64,000 bases of DNA, from contig CACEMR010000004.1 in the NCBI GenBank assembly GCA_902560725.1, forward strand, positions 1 through 64,000, written 5' to 3'. The stretch is from an uncultured Alphaproteobacteria bacterium. GTDB lineage: Bacteria > Pseudomonadota > Alphaproteobacteria > HIMB59 > GCA-002718135. The notes under the pieces were generated by a model. It was not told the DNA's origin. It made no database searches and saw only the letters and a list, made by a program, of their open reading frames with translations. A program made the translations under genes and the position numbers. Below, piece after piece: positions 42,558-52,778 of this stretch (position 1 is the first letter of the stretch; the number at the start of each line of letters is the position of its first letter).

Positions 42558-43853
42558 GTGAGAGAAAAAATAGCAATTATTGGTTCCGGCATTTCAGGAA
42601 TAAGTGCAGCATACCTATTGTCTTCTAAATATGATGTTTGTTTATTTGAAAAAAATAATAGATTGGGAGGACATACAAGAACTATTTATGTTGAAGAATT
42701 AACAAAGACAATTCCAGTCGATACAGGATTTATTGTATTCAATGAAAACAATTATCCAGATTTAACTAATTTTTTTAAATTAATTGATGTGAAATACAAA
42801 AATTCAGATATGTCTTTTGCTGTCTCAAATCAAGACCCTCTAATTGAATATAGTGGTAAAAATATCTTTTCTCTTTTTTGTAATTTTAGAAATCTATTTT
42901 CATTAAGGTTTTATAAAATGTTATTTGAAATAAGAAAACTTTATTTATTGTGTAACAGCTTGAATGTTAGTGATTTAGAACAAACTAAAACGTTAAATGA
43001 TTTTTTAAAAACTAATAATTTTTCAACTTATCTAATAAATTATCATATTTTACCTATGATATCATCTATATGGTCCAGCAATATAAGTGATGTAAAAAAT
43101 TTTCCTCTCATAACATTCATAAATTTTTTTAAAAATCATGCTTTATTTAATTTAAAAAAAAGACCTCAATGGAAATACGTAGAAGGTGGAAGTAACGAAT
43201 ATATAAAAAAAATTATTAATAAAAATGTTTTTGAGTATGAAACAAACTTCAAAATTAAAAAAATTCTTAGAGAAAATAATAAAATTAAAATAGAAGATGA
43301 TAAAAATAATATATTAGAATTTCATAAAGTAATATTCGCAATTCATGGTAATCAAGTATTGGATATTTTGGAAAAACCGACACAAGAAGAAGTAAAAATA
43401 TTTTCACAGTTTAAATATTCAACTAATTCAGCAATACTCCACTACGATCAATCTTTAATGCCTAAATCAAAAATAGCTTGGTCAAGTTGGAATTTTTTAA
43501 ATAAATCATCATCTTCTAAATTTACTTTAACTTATTGGATGAATCTCTTGCAAAAATTACCATCTAAACAAAATTATTTTGTAACCGTTAATCCTTATAA
43601 AAAGCCTAAAAATATAATTAATGAAACAACATTTGATCATCCAATATATACTACAGATACTATTTTAGCTCAAAAAAATGTTATGGAAATTCAAGGAAAG
43701 AATAATACTTTTTTCTGTGGAGCTTACCTCGGATATGGTTTTCATGAAGACGGTATTCAATCATCTTCTTATATTTGTAAATTATTACATTGCGATTTAC
43801 CTTGGAAGAGAGAGAAAAATTTTTATAATAGATTGCAAATTAATTTTGAATGA
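42558..43853 (+). CDS. FAD-dependent amine-oxidase/desaturase-like flavoprotein
   Basis: IAIIGSGISGISAAYLLSSKYDVCLFEKNNRLGGHTRT; GTG start; cassette neighbourhood. Confidence 0.9.
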   Translation: MREKIAIIGSGISGISAAYLLSSKYDVCLFEKNNRLGGHTRTIYVEELTKTIPVDTGFIVFNENNYPDLTNFFKLIDVKYKNSDMSFAVSNQDPLIEYSGKNIFSLFCNFRNLFSLRFYKMLFEIRKLYLLCNSLNVSDLEQTKTLNDFLKTNNFSTYLINYHILPMISSIWSSNISDVKNFPLITFINFFKNHALFNLKKRPQWKYVEGGSNEYIKKIINKNVFEYETNFKIKKILRENNKIKIEDDKNNILEFHKVIFAIHGNQVLDILEKPTQEEVKIFSQFKYSTNSAILHYDQSLMPKSKIAWSSWNFLNKSSSSKFTLTYWMNLLQKLPSKQNYFVTVNPYKKPKNIINETTFDHPIYTTDTILAQKNVMEIQGKNNTFFCGAYLGYGFHEDGIQSSSYICKLLHCDLPWKREKNFYNRLQINFE

Positions 43854-44623
43854 TTTCTCAAATATTATTATCTAGTATTATACATAAAAGATTTATTCCA
43901 TTTAAACACACATTGAAATATGAGGTACCAAGTCTTTTTATTAATTTGGATAATCTTGATCAATTAAGTAAAAACTATAAACTTTTTTCATTAAACTCTT
44001 TCAATCTTTTTTCTATATATGAAAATGATCATGGATATAGAGACAAAAGGTCAATAAAGACATTCGTTAAAGATTCCCTCTCTAAATTTAATATTAAATA
44101 TAAACATCTTAATATAATGATATTATGTTTTCCAAGAATATTTGGATATGTATTTGATCCTTTATCAATTATCTATTGTTATGATGATAAAAAGTTAATA
44201 TCTATTTTCTATGAAGTCAAAAATACGACTAATGAACAACACACCTATATTTTTAAAGGAAATGTAAATTTTGAAGATTTTAAATTATCTCATGAATGTG
44301 CTAAACAGTTTTATGTATCTCCATTCATAGAAATGGAGGCAAATTATAAATTTTTTAATCGAATGAAAAAAGATAAAATAAATATTAATATTGATCTTTA
44401 TGATAAAAATAATAAAAAAGTTCTAACAGCTTCTCAGCATGGTAAATTTATAGATTTTAACTCAACAAATATGCTTAAATTTTTATATTTTAATCCACTT
44501 TTAGGTTTTAAGGTAATGGCAGGAATTCTTTATGAGTCTTTAAAAATAATTTATAAAGGTGGTAAATATTACGCACGAAAAAAGAAACCAAATGATACAG
44601 TTAGTTTTGAAGGTAATTTTTAA
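43850..44623 (+). CDS. DUF1365 family protein
   Basis: HKRFIPFKHTLKYEVPSLFINLDNLD...YVFDPLSIIYCYDDK. Confidence 0.88.
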   Translation: MISQILLSSIIHKRFIPFKHTLKYEVPSLFINLDNLDQLSKNYKLFSLNSFNLFSIYENDHGYRDKRSIKTFVKDSLSKFNIKYKHLNIMILCFPRIFGYVFDPLSIIYCYDDKKLISIFYEVKNTTNEQHTYIFKGNVNFEDFKLSHECAKQFYVSPFIEMEANYKFFNRMKKDKININIDLYDKNNKKVLTASQHGKFIDFNSTNMLKFLYFNPLLGFKVMAGILYESLKIIYKGGKYYARKKKPNDTVSFEGNF

Positions 44624-45817
44624 ATGAATTTTTTTAAAACAAATTTAGATAAAACTTTTGAAAAATTATTAGTAAACTTTTTATCTAAAATTCGATACGG
44701 AAAATTAATAGTTCAATTTCCTACTGGTGAGGAGAGAGTTTTTGTTGGAAAAGAGCAGGATATATCTGCAAGTATCAAAATTTATAATTATAATTTTCTA
44801 AATTTAATTTTTAAAAAAGGTTCTGTAGGTTTTGCAGAAGCTTATATGAATGGTTACTTTTCAAGCACAGATTTAACTAATTTATTACTACTTTCTCACA
44901 AAAATGAGAGTTATTTTTTACAAAGTATAAATACTAATCTTTTTTTTGCAACCTTTGCCAAATTAAAACATTTTTTTAATAACAATTCAAAATCACAAAG
45001 TAAAAAAAACATTAAATATCATTATGATTTAGGAAATAATTTTTACGAAAAGTGGTTAGATAAGACCATGACCTATTCTTCAGCTCTATTTGATCATAAG
45101 AATACAAATTTATCAGATGCACAATTTAACAAATATAGAAAAATTGCTGAAACTTTATCTTTAGACTCAAATTCTAAAACTTTAGAAATTGGATGCGGAT
45201 GGGGCGGTTTTTCAGCATTTGTTGCGAAAAATTACAATTGCTCAGTTGATGCAATAACTATTTCTAAGGAACAATACGAATATGCCTCTGAAAAAATTCA
45301 AAATGAAGGTTTGTCTGAAAAAGTATCAGTTATATTTTCAGATTATAGAGATATCAAAAAAAAATATTCTAATATTGTTTCAATTGAAATGTTTGAAGCA
45401 GTTGGAAAAAAATACTGGCATAATTACTTTGATACAATTCACAATTCTCTTAACGATGGTGGTATGGCTGCACTACAAGTCATTACAATTGATGAAAAAA
45501 AGTCTAAAGATTATCAAAACAGACCAGATTTTATTCAACAATATATTTTTCCAGGTGGAATGCTTCCAACTAAAAAACAATTTGAATATTCTGCAAAACA
45601 CGTTGGGCTAAAATGTATTGAAAATTTAAGCTTCGGTGGTTCTTATGCAAAAACACTAAAAATGTGGAACAAACAATTTCAAAAATCTTGGAATGATTTA
45701 TCAAAGTTTGGTTTTGATATTAAATTTAAAAGAATGTGGGAATTTTATTTCTCTTATTGTGAAACAGGTTTTTCAAATAGTTCTACTGATGTTTCTCATT
45801 TTTTAATTCAAAAATAG
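44624..45817 (+). CDS. cfa: Cyclopropane-fatty-acyl-phospholipid synthase family methyltransferase
   Basis: HYDLGNNFYEKWLDKTMTYSSALF; LEIGCGWGGFSAFVAKNYNCSVDAITISKEQ. Confidence 0.95.
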   Translation: MNFFKTNLDKTFEKLLVNFLSKIRYGKLIVQFPTGEERVFVGKEQDISASIKIYNYNFLNLIFKKGSVGFAEAYMNGYFSSTDLTNLLLLSHKNESYFLQSINTNLFFATFAKLKHFFNNNSKSQSKKNIKYHYDLGNNFYEKWLDKTMTYSSALFDHKNTNLSDAQFNKYRKIAETLSLDSNSKTLEIGCGWGGFSAFVAKNYNCSVDAITISKEQYEYASEKIQNEGLSEKVSVIFSDYRDIKKKYSNIVSIEMFEAVGKKYWHNYFDTIHNSLNDGGMAALQVITIDEKKSKDYQNRPDFIQQYIFPGGMLPTKKQFEYSAKHVGLKCIENLSFGGSYAKTLKMWNKQFQKSWNDLSKFGFDIKFKRMWEFYFSYCETGFSNSSTDVSHFLIQK

Positions 45818-45819
45818 AA

Positions 45820-46332
45820 ATGCAAAAACTAAAAGTATTTTTAGTCTTAACTGGCTATCAAATAACTTGGTTAGCCTGTGTATTCGGTGAAACAAAATTT
45901 TCTTATCCTATGATGGGCTTCTGGGTTGGAATTATTTTCCTATTAAGTTATTTTTATTTTAATCATAATAAACAAAAATTTATTAAGATATCACTCTTGA
46001 TTTCAGTTCCAGGATATATTTTTGATACATTGTTGGTTTATTTTCAAATATATGACTTTGAAACTATTACTAAACTTGGCACTTTGCCATTATGGATGAT
46101 TGTTTTGTGGTTAAGTTTTAGTACTCTTTTTGATGAAATTCTTTCGTTTTTCAAAAGTTATAAAATTTTAGGAATTATTTTAAGTGGAATTTTAGGGCCT
46201 TTAACCTATTATATTGGCGAATCCATTGGAGTTATAAAAATATATAATTTTCAGGTTTTCATTATTTCAATGATATTATTTTGGATGATGTTGATGATCT
46301 ACTATCTAAATTACGTTGTAAAAACTGATTAG
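45820..46332 (+). CDS. DUF2878-like membrane protein
   Basis: TM-rich 170-aa ORF; position after DUF1365/CFAS. Confidence 0.75.
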   Translation: MQKLKVFLVLTGYQITWLACVFGETKFSYPMMGFWVGIIFLLSYFYFNHNKQKFIKISLLISVPGYIFDTLLVYFQIYDFETITKLGTLPLWMIVLWLSFSTLFDEILSFFKSYKILGIILSGILGPLTYYIGESIGVIKIYNFQVFIISMILFWMMLMIYYLNYVVKTD

Positions 46333-46892
46333 CTGTCTTGATCTACTTTTTTTGTTCTTGTGCGATTTAATGTTCTTTCTAGATCTTTATATGAACACAA
46401 ACCAACATCCATTGGACTTTTAGTTTCTAGAACTGCTTCCCTGTAAGTTCCATTTCTAATAGCATCAACCGTGTTTTTTGTAGAACCAGTTAGCTTAGCT
46501 ATTTGTGAGCTGGTCAACTCCGTTGGATATCTTTTAATTAACCACAAAATAGCATATGGCTTTTCCTGTCTTAAAGAAAGAGGAGTGTACTTCGTGTCTT
46601 TCTTTCTAGGAGGTAAGTCTTCAATAATCGTAGATTTTATAAGTGTTAAAGATGCATTTTCATCTTTTTCACATCTTTCGATTTCTACTTTAGTCAATTG
46701 ATTATTATCTATTGGATCATAACCTCTCATACCTACAGCGACGTCACCATCAGCAATGCCTTGAACTTCTAGTTCATGTAAACCACAAAATTCAGCAATT
46801 TGATTAAAAGTAAGAGCAGTATTTTCTACTAGCCATATTGCTGTAGCCTTTGGCATTAGTGGATATTTCATATTTTTCCCCTTATAATACAA
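46329..46892 (-). CDS. DUF1013 / TrcR-like cell-cycle transcriptional regulator (start may be the ATG at 46871)
   Basis: MPKATAIWLVENTALTFNQIAEFCGLHELEVQGIADGDVAVGMRGYDPI. Confidence 0.92.
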   Translation of the reverse strand: MYYKGKNMKYPLMPKATAIWLVENTALTFNQIAEFCGLHELEVQGIADGDVAVGMRGYDPIDNNQLTKVEIERCEKDENASLTLIKSTIIEDLPPRKKDTKYTPLSLRQEKPYAILWLIKRYPTELTSSQIAKLTGSTKNTVDAIRNGTYREAVLETKSPMDVGLCSYKDLERTLNRTRTKKVDQDS

Positions 46893-46924
46893 AAATTTAA
46901 TATAGATATAAAATAATACTTTAT

Positions 46925-47110
46925 ATGACTGATTTTTTTGAAATTGATGAAAAAAATAAAACTATTAAAATTCTAAATTTGGATGAATTTAGTATTGAAG
47001 ATCTAAGCAAATATTTAAAAGAACTTAATAAAGAAATAGAAAGGGTTAAATTTGAAGTGCAAAAAAAAGTTAGCGTGAAAAAAGATGCTGAAGAATTTTT
47101 TAAGAAATAA
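46925..47110 (+). CDS. DUF1192-like small protein
   Basis: 61-aa ORF FSIEDLSKYLKELNKEIERVKFEVQKK...AEEFFKK; divergent from DUF1013 gene. Confidence 0.7.
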   Translation: MTDFFEIDEKNKTIKILNLDEFSIEDLSKYLKELNKEIERVKFEVQKKVSVKKDAEEFFKK

Positions 47111-47335
47111 TTATTTTATTTTTAGGCCTTTAAAACGTTTCTGAAATCTTGCAACTTGACCTTCGGTTTCATTTAAACTGGATTTCCCACCAGTCCAAGC
47201 AGGATGAGATTTTGAATCAATATCTAACTTTAATGTATCAGACTCCTTACCCCATGTAGAACGAGTTTTGAAGGTTGATCCATCTGTCATCACAACATTA
47301 ATTTCATGGTAATTTGGATGTATTTTTTTTTTCAT
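47111..47335 (-). CDS. rpmE: Ribosomal protein L31
   Basis: [27 protein letters not shown]...[12 protein letters not shown]...[10 protein letters not shown]. Confidence 0.95.
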   Translation of the reverse strand: MKKKIHPNYHEINVVMTDGSTFKTRSTWGKESDTLKLDIDSKSHPAWTGGKSSLNETEGQVARFQKRFKGLKIK

Positions 47336-47360
47336 TTTTTTGCTTATATTTAATTACTGT

Positions 47361-48137
47361 TTAAAGTAAAGAGAGTTTTTTTTCTAAATCTTCATGAATT
47401 TTATTGTTTGAAGCTAATATTTCTCTTGATTCTATTGACCAGTTTTCTCCATTCACTCTAGATGTTTTCCCCCCAGCTTCTTTAACCATTAACACTCCTG
47501 AGGAAATATCCCATAAATTTATATCTTTTTCCCAAAAACCATCGAGTTTACCAGCGGCAACATATGCTAGATCCAATGCAGCAGAACCTAATCTTCTAAT
47601 TCCAGCTGTTGATTTTAAAATTTGATCAATTTCTGCAAGGTAATTATTATAAGTTCTCTTACCAAAAGGTAATCCTGTTCCAATAAGACAATCAGATAAT
47701 ATTGATCTGTTAGAAACTCTCAGTCTTTTATTATTACACCAAGCACCTTTTCCTTTAGATGACCAAAAAAATTCGTTCAATATAGGGTTATATATTATAC
47801 CTTCAGTTATTTCATCGTTAGATATTTTAGCAATTACAATACTAACATGTGGTATACCATGAATAAAATTTGAAGTACCATCAATAGGATCAATTATAAT
47901 TATATTTTCATCACCTTTTATTTCACCAGCTTCTTCAGAAATATAAGTATAATCTGGATAATAATATTTAAGAGTTTCTAACAAATTTTTTTCAACCTTT
48001 AAATCTGCATTTGTAACAAAGTCACCAATACTTTTTGAATGTATTTGTAAGTTTTCTATTTCACCGAAGTCTCTCGTTAAAATTTTACCTGCTTTTCTTG
48101 CAGCTTTTTCAAAAATATTAATTATTGCAGGCTGCAT
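47361..48137 (-). CDS. suhB: Inositol monophosphatase family protein
   Basis: FVTNADLKVEKNLLE, IIDPIDGTSNFIHGIPHVS, WDISSGVLMVKEAGG. Confidence 0.93.
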   Translation of the reverse strand: MQPAIINIFEKAARKAGKILTRDFGEIENLQIHSKSIGDFVTNADLKVEKNLLETLKYYYPDYTYISEEAGEIKGDENIIIIDPIDGTSNFIHGIPHVSIVIAKISNDEITEGIIYNPILNEFFWSSKGKGAWCNNKRLRVSNRSILSDCLIGTGLPFGKRTYNNYLAEIDQILKSTAGIRRLGSAALDLAYVAAGKLDGFWEKDINLWDISSGVLMVKEAGGKTSRVNGENWSIESREILASNNKIHEDLEKKLSLL

Positions 48138-48706
48138 TAACTTTTTGCTTTTTCAATATAGCTGCTATCAAATGTACTAATTACAACACTATCATTAACT
48201 GAAATAAACTGAGGAACTGATGTTTTTATTCCTCTTTCTAATACAGCTGGTTTATAAGAAGAAGCTGCTGTTTGTCCTTTAACTACTCCCTCTGTTTCAA
48301 TTACTTTTAAAATTATGCTATCTGGCAGTTCAAGACCAACAGCTTTTTCATTATAAAATTGTAACGTTATATTTTCATTTTCAATAAGAAATTTTGATTG
48401 ATTATTTTGAATTAAATCTGAACCTAATTCAATTTGCTCATAAGTTTGTTGATCCATGAAAATATAATTAAGATCATCTTTGTACAGATATTGAAATTGC
48501 TTTTCATCAAGTATAGCCCTTTCTACGGACTCTGAAGACCTAAATCTACTATTCATTTTTGTACCTTCTTTAATTTCTTTTAATTCAGCCTGAATATATG
48601 CCCCACCTTTACCGGGCTGTGTGTGCTGAGTTTTTAAGACTCTCCAAAGTTTATTATCAATTTCAAGAATATTCCCTACTTTAATTTCATTTCCATCTAT
48701 TTTCAT
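48137..48706 (-). CDS. efp: Elongation factor P
   Basis: IKVGNILEIDNKLWRVLKTQHTQPGKGGAYIQAELKEI. Confidence 0.97.
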   Translation of the reverse strand: MKIDGNEIKVGNILEIDNKLWRVLKTQHTQPGKGGAYIQAELKEIKEGTKMNSRFRSSESVERAILDEKQFQYLYKDDLNYIFMDQQTYEQIELGSDLIQNNQSKFLIENENITLQFYNEKAVGLELPDSIILKVIETEGVVKGQTAASSYKPAVLERGIKTSVPQFISVNDSVVISTFDSSYIEKAKS

Positions 48707-49089
48707 ATTTTTAATTTTCTAAAATTTTTAATTTTTGAGAGATCTACTACATTAAAATTAGGATTTAATACAACTTTATTTTTTTTTGCCATTTGATTTA
48801 TTTTACTTAAAATAATTTTGTTTGATCTAAGTTTTAAATAATCAATATTTTCTCTAATTATTAATATAGATAAACCATAATCAGTGCCGCTATCAACATA
48901 GAATTTTATTTTGAATTGTTTATAGTTTTTTTTAATTAGATTTATTAATACCCTTAACCAATCAATTCCAAAACCTTTAATTAAGTTGCTCTTTATGTAA
49001 ATTATTAAAATTTTCTTAGTTATTTTAGATTCTAATAATTTTTCAATCTGTGAATATGAATTTACTGAAAAACATTTTCTAATTTTCAC
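48703..49089 (-). CDS. Hypothetical protein, 128 aa
   Basis: ORF abuts gap and overlaps efp by 4 nt, consistent with an operon. Confidence 0.65.
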   Translation of the reverse strand: MKIRKCFSVNSYSQIEKLLESKITKKILIIYIKSNLIKGFGIDWLRVLINLIKKNYKQFKIKFYVDSGTDYGLSILIIRENIDYLKLRSNKIILSKINQMAKKNKVVLNPNFNVVDLSKIKNFRKLKI

Positions 49090-50093
49090 TAAATAAATTT
49101 TTTCAAATTTAACATAGTTTCAATCATTCTATTTGAAAATCCCCATTCATTATCATACCAAGACAATATCCTACAAAATTTATCTTTAACTACTTGTGTT
49201 TGTGTTGAGTCAAATATCGAGCTACTTGGGTTATGATTAAAATCTATTGAAACTAATGGCATATCATTAATGGTCAAAATATTTTTCAAAGCTTTAGTTT
49301 TAGAGGCTTTCAAAATTAATGAATTAATTTTATTTGGATTAGTTTTTTTCTTACTAGTGAATGTAAAATCTATGAGAGATACATTTGGTGTCGGTACTCT
49401 TATAGCTGTTCCGTCTAATTTACCTTTAAGTTTAGGAAGTACCAAACTTATTGCTTTTGCAGCTCCTGTAGAAGTAGGTATCATGGATTCTGCAGCAGCT
49501 CTTGCTCTTCTTAAATCTTTATGAGTTTGATCAACAGTTCTTTGGTCTCCTGTATAACTATGGATTGTAGTCATAAAGCCAGAATCTATACCCAACTCTT
49601 TATCTAGAACCATAGCTAAAGGGGCTAGGCAATTTGTTGTACATGAACCATTCGAAATTATATTGTGTTTAGAATTTAATTCATGATTATTAACACCTTG
49701 AACAATGGTTTTATCAACGTTTGTACCTGGTGCTGAAATTATAACTTTTTTGGCCCCAGCATTTATATGCCCAATAGCTTTTTCTTTAGAAGTAAAAATA
49801 CCACTACATTCTAAAACTATATCAACATTTAGAGATTTCCAAGGAAGATTATTTGGATCTTTTTCAGAATAAAAATTAATATTGTGAGATCCAACCTTAA
49901 TTCCTTTTTTTGTTTTATTAATGTTAAACGGTATAATACCGTGAATACTGTCATATTTTAATAAATGTATGCTTGATTCTAATCCGCCTAATTCGTTAAT
50001 TGCAACTACTTGAACATCTTTAATTTTTTTCTCTAAAAAGGCTCTAAAAACTAATTTTCCAATTCTTCCAAAACCATTTATTGCTATTTTCAT
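49089..50093 (-). CDS. gap: Glyceraldehyde-3-phosphate dehydrogenase
   Basis: INGFGRIGKLVFRA; SNGSCTTNCLAPLAMVLD; WYDNEWGFSNRM. Confidence 0.98.
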   Translation of the reverse strand: MKIAINGFGRIGKLVFRAFLEKKIKDVQVVAINELGGLESSIHLLKYDSIHGIIPFNINKTKKGIKVGSHNINFYSEKDPNNLPWKSLNVDIVLECSGIFTSKEKAIGHINAGAKKVIISAPGTNVDKTIVQGVNNHELNSKHNIISNGSCTTNCLAPLAMVLDKELGIDSGFMTTIHSYTGDQRTVDQTHKDLRRARAAAESMIPTSTGAAKAISLVLPKLKGKLDGTAIRVPTPNVSLIDFTFTSKKKTNPNKINSLILKASKTKALKNILTINDMPLVSIDFNHNPSSSIFDSTQTQVVKDKFCRILSWYDNEWGFSNRMIETMLNLKKFI

Positions 50094-50111
50094 ATTATTA
50101 ACCTCAATTAA

Positions 50112-52088
50112 TTATAAAGTTTTACTAATTTTTTCAATTAAGTTTTCGTCAGTTATATTAAAATGATTATAAAGTTCCTTATATGGTCCACTTTCACCAA
50201 ATGTTGTCATGCCAATAAAGTTTTCAGTATTTAAATATTTTTCCCATCCATTAATTATACCAGCCTCAATACCAAAAACAGGCTTATTACCTATAATTTC
50301 TTTTTTATAATTTAAGTCATTTTTTTCAAATAATTCAAATGAGGGAATACTAATTACTCGCGCACATATATTATCATTTTTTTTCAGTTTTTTTGACGCA
50401 GAACACGCAATTTCTACTTCTGATCCAGAGGATAGTATTGTAGCATCATAATTTTCGTAATCTAATAATACATAAGCCCCTTTTTTAACTAAATTTTCAT
50501 TTCTATTAACTGTTTGATTAATTGGAAGATTTTGTCTTGTTAATACTAATACAGTTGGTCCTGTATTATTTATTGCTGTTTGCCATGCTTCAATTGTCTC
50601 AATTACATCAGATGGTCTAATAACAATTAGATTTGGAATAGCTCTCAAAGCAGCCAAATGTTCAACAGGTTGATGTGTTGGTCCATCCTCGCCTAATCCA
50701 ATAGAATCATGAGTCATTACAAATATAACAGGAATATTCATAAGTGCTGATAATCTTATTGAAGGTCTACAATAATCAGAAAATACTAAAAATGTTCCTC
50801 CATATGGTTTTAGACCGCCATGTAATGCTATACCATTCATTATACCTGCCATAGCATGTTCTCTGATTCCATAATGAATATAATTACCTGTAAAATCTTC
50901 AGAATTTATAATTCTCATTTCTTTTGCTTTAGTGTTATTAGAACCTGTTAGATCAGCAGAACCACCTATTAAATTTGGTAAATGACTTGATATTAAATTT
51001 AATGATAACTCACTTGCTTTTCTTGTAGCACAAACAGTTTTTTCTACAAAATGCTCATTCTTAAATTTGATTATATCATTTTTTAGATTTTTATTTTCAT
51101 TATTTGAAAAATAATTATTAAAATCATCACTCTTAAAAAATTCTATATTTTTTTTATTCCAATCATCTCTTGTTTTAATATTTCTAATATGAAAATCTCT
51201 CCATATTTGTAATAAATTATTAGGAATTTCAAAAGCTTTGTTTTCCCATTTTAATTCTTTTCTAATAAGTTCTATTTCATCTTCACCCAGTGGAGATCCA
51301 TGAGAGGACGCTTTGCCAGATTTATTTGGTGAGCCATAACCTATTATTGTTTTACATGCTATAATAGTAGGTAATAAACTTTTTTTTGCTTCAATTATTG
51401 CATTATCAATTTCTTCAAAATTGTGTCCATCAATTTTAAGGTAATTCCAATTATATGATTCGAATCTTTTTTTAATATCATCTGAAGTTGAAAGATTCGT
51501 TGAGCCATCAATTGAAATAGAATTATCATCAAAAAACATTATCAATTTATTCAATTTTAAATGACCTGCAAGACTACATGCTTCATGGCTAAGACCCTCC
51601 ATCAAGCAGCCATCTCCTGCAAATACGTATGTGAAGTGATCAATTACTTCACTGCTAAATTTTGCTGATAATTTTTTTTCTGCAATAGCTAATCCTACCG
51701 CATTCGACAATCCTTGAGATAGTGGTCCAGTTGTAGTTTCTATTCCAGGTAAAGTTCCAAACTCAGGATGTCCTGCTGTTGGATGATTAAGTTGTCTAAA
51801 ATTTTTTATATTTTCAATTGTTATACTACTATATCCTAGCAAATATAAACATGAGTAAAGAAGCATAGAGCCATGACCATTGGATACAATAAATCTGTCT
51901 CTATCAATCCAATCTGGGTTTTTTGGGTCAAATTTTAAGTGAGATTTGAAGAGTATTGTAGCAATATCTGACATACCCATTGGCATACCTGGATGACCAG
52001 ATTTTGCTTTTTGCACAGCATCCATGGATAAGAAACGAATACAATTTGAGAGATCTCTTAAATTTGCGTTATTTTGATTATTGTCCAA
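50112..52088 (-). CDS. tkt: Transketolase
   Basis: CIRFLSMDAVQKAKSGHPGMPMGMSDIA; GDGCLMEGLSHEA; SIGLGEDGPTHQPVEHLA. Confidence 0.98.
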   Translation of the reverse strand: MDNNQNNANLRDLSNCIRFLSMDAVQKAKSGHPGMPMGMSDIATILFKSHLKFDPKNPDWIDRDRFIVSNGHGSMLLYSCLYLLGYSSITIENIKNFRQLNHPTAGHPEFGTLPGIETTTGPLSQGLSNAVGLAIAEKKLSAKFSSEVIDHFTYVFAGDGCLMEGLSHEACSLAGHLKLNKLIMFFDDNSISIDGSTNLSTSDDIKKRFESYNWNYLKIDGHNFEEIDNAIIEAKKSLLPTIIACKTIIGYGSPNKSGKASSHGSPLGEDEIELIRKELKWENKAFEIPNNLLQIWRDFHIRNIKTRDDWNKKNIEFFKSDDFNNYFSNNENKNLKNDIIKFKNEHFVEKTVCATRKASELSLNLISSHLPNLIGGSADLTGSNNTKAKEMRIINSEDFTGNYIHYGIREHAMAGIMNGIALHGGLKPYGGTFLVFSDYCRPSIRLSALMNIPVIFVMTHDSIGLGEDGPTHQPVEHLAALRAIPNLIVIRPSDVIETIEAWQTAINNTGPTVLVLTRQNLPINQTVNRNENLVKKGAYVLLDYENYDATILSSGSEVEIACSASKKLKKNDNICARVISIPSFELFEKNDLNYKKEIIGNKPVFGIEAGIINGWEKYLNTENFIGMTTFGESGPYKELYNHFNITDENLIEKISKTL

Positions 52089-52182
52089 TTATATAACCTT
52101 CTATTATTTTTATATTCAATTATTTTAATATTAATTGCTTCATTACAGTGACAATTATAAAATTTCAAATTATAAAATATAT

Positions 52183-52374
52183 ATGGAAAGCTTAGCTAAA
52201 ATTAAGGAACTAAAAGAAAAAATCAAAGAATTACAAATATTAATGGAAGATTTTGTTAATTTACATAAAGCTAAAAAAAACAAAATAGGAAATTTGGAAA
52301 GTGAAATCAAAGATATTAAACAAAATATGAATAAATACATAGATAATCTAGAAGAGTTGATCGATCAAAAATAA
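52183..52374 (+). CDS. Small coiled-coil protein (DUF4164-like), start trimmed to MESLAK
   Basis: ORF directly upstream of and overlapping the zapA-like gene. Confidence 0.6.
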   Translation: MESLAKIKELKEKIKELQILMEDFVNLHKAKKNKIGNLESEIKDIKQNMNKYIDNLEELIDQK

Positions 52375-52778
52375 TGCCTGTTTATAAAGCATTAATTTTA
52401 AATAAAGAAATAAGTGTCAACTATGAGGCTAATCAAAAAGAAAAATTAATTGAAGCAATTAATGCTATAAACTCTGAATTAGGAAATTACGATAATCTTA
52501 ATGGTAAAATTAGTGACAGTAAAATACTTTCTTTTTTAGCAATAAAATTACAAGCTGAAGTATTAGATTTAAATAAAAATAAACAAATAAATATTAATTT
52601 AGAAAAAAAATTTACTGACTCAAATAGCCAAAATATTAATCTTAATGATAAATTATATCAATTACGTGAACAAAATAAATTACTAGAAGAAGAAAATGAA
52701 TTAATTAATCAAGAATTAGTTAAAATACAAAGTCAAATAGACATTATAATAAGCTTAATAAAAAAATCTTATGAATGA
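52374..52778 (+). CDS. zapA: ZapA-like cell division protein
   Basis: KALILNKEISVNYEANQKEKLIEAINAINSEL then coiled coil; adjacent to 5-formyl-THF cyclo-ligase. Confidence 0.75.
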   Translation: MPVYKALILNKEISVNYEANQKEKLIEAINAINSELGNYDNLNGKISDSKILSFLAIKLQAEVLDLNKNKQININLEKKFTDSNSQNINLNDKLYQLREQNKLLEEENELINQELVKIQSQIDIIISLIKKSYE

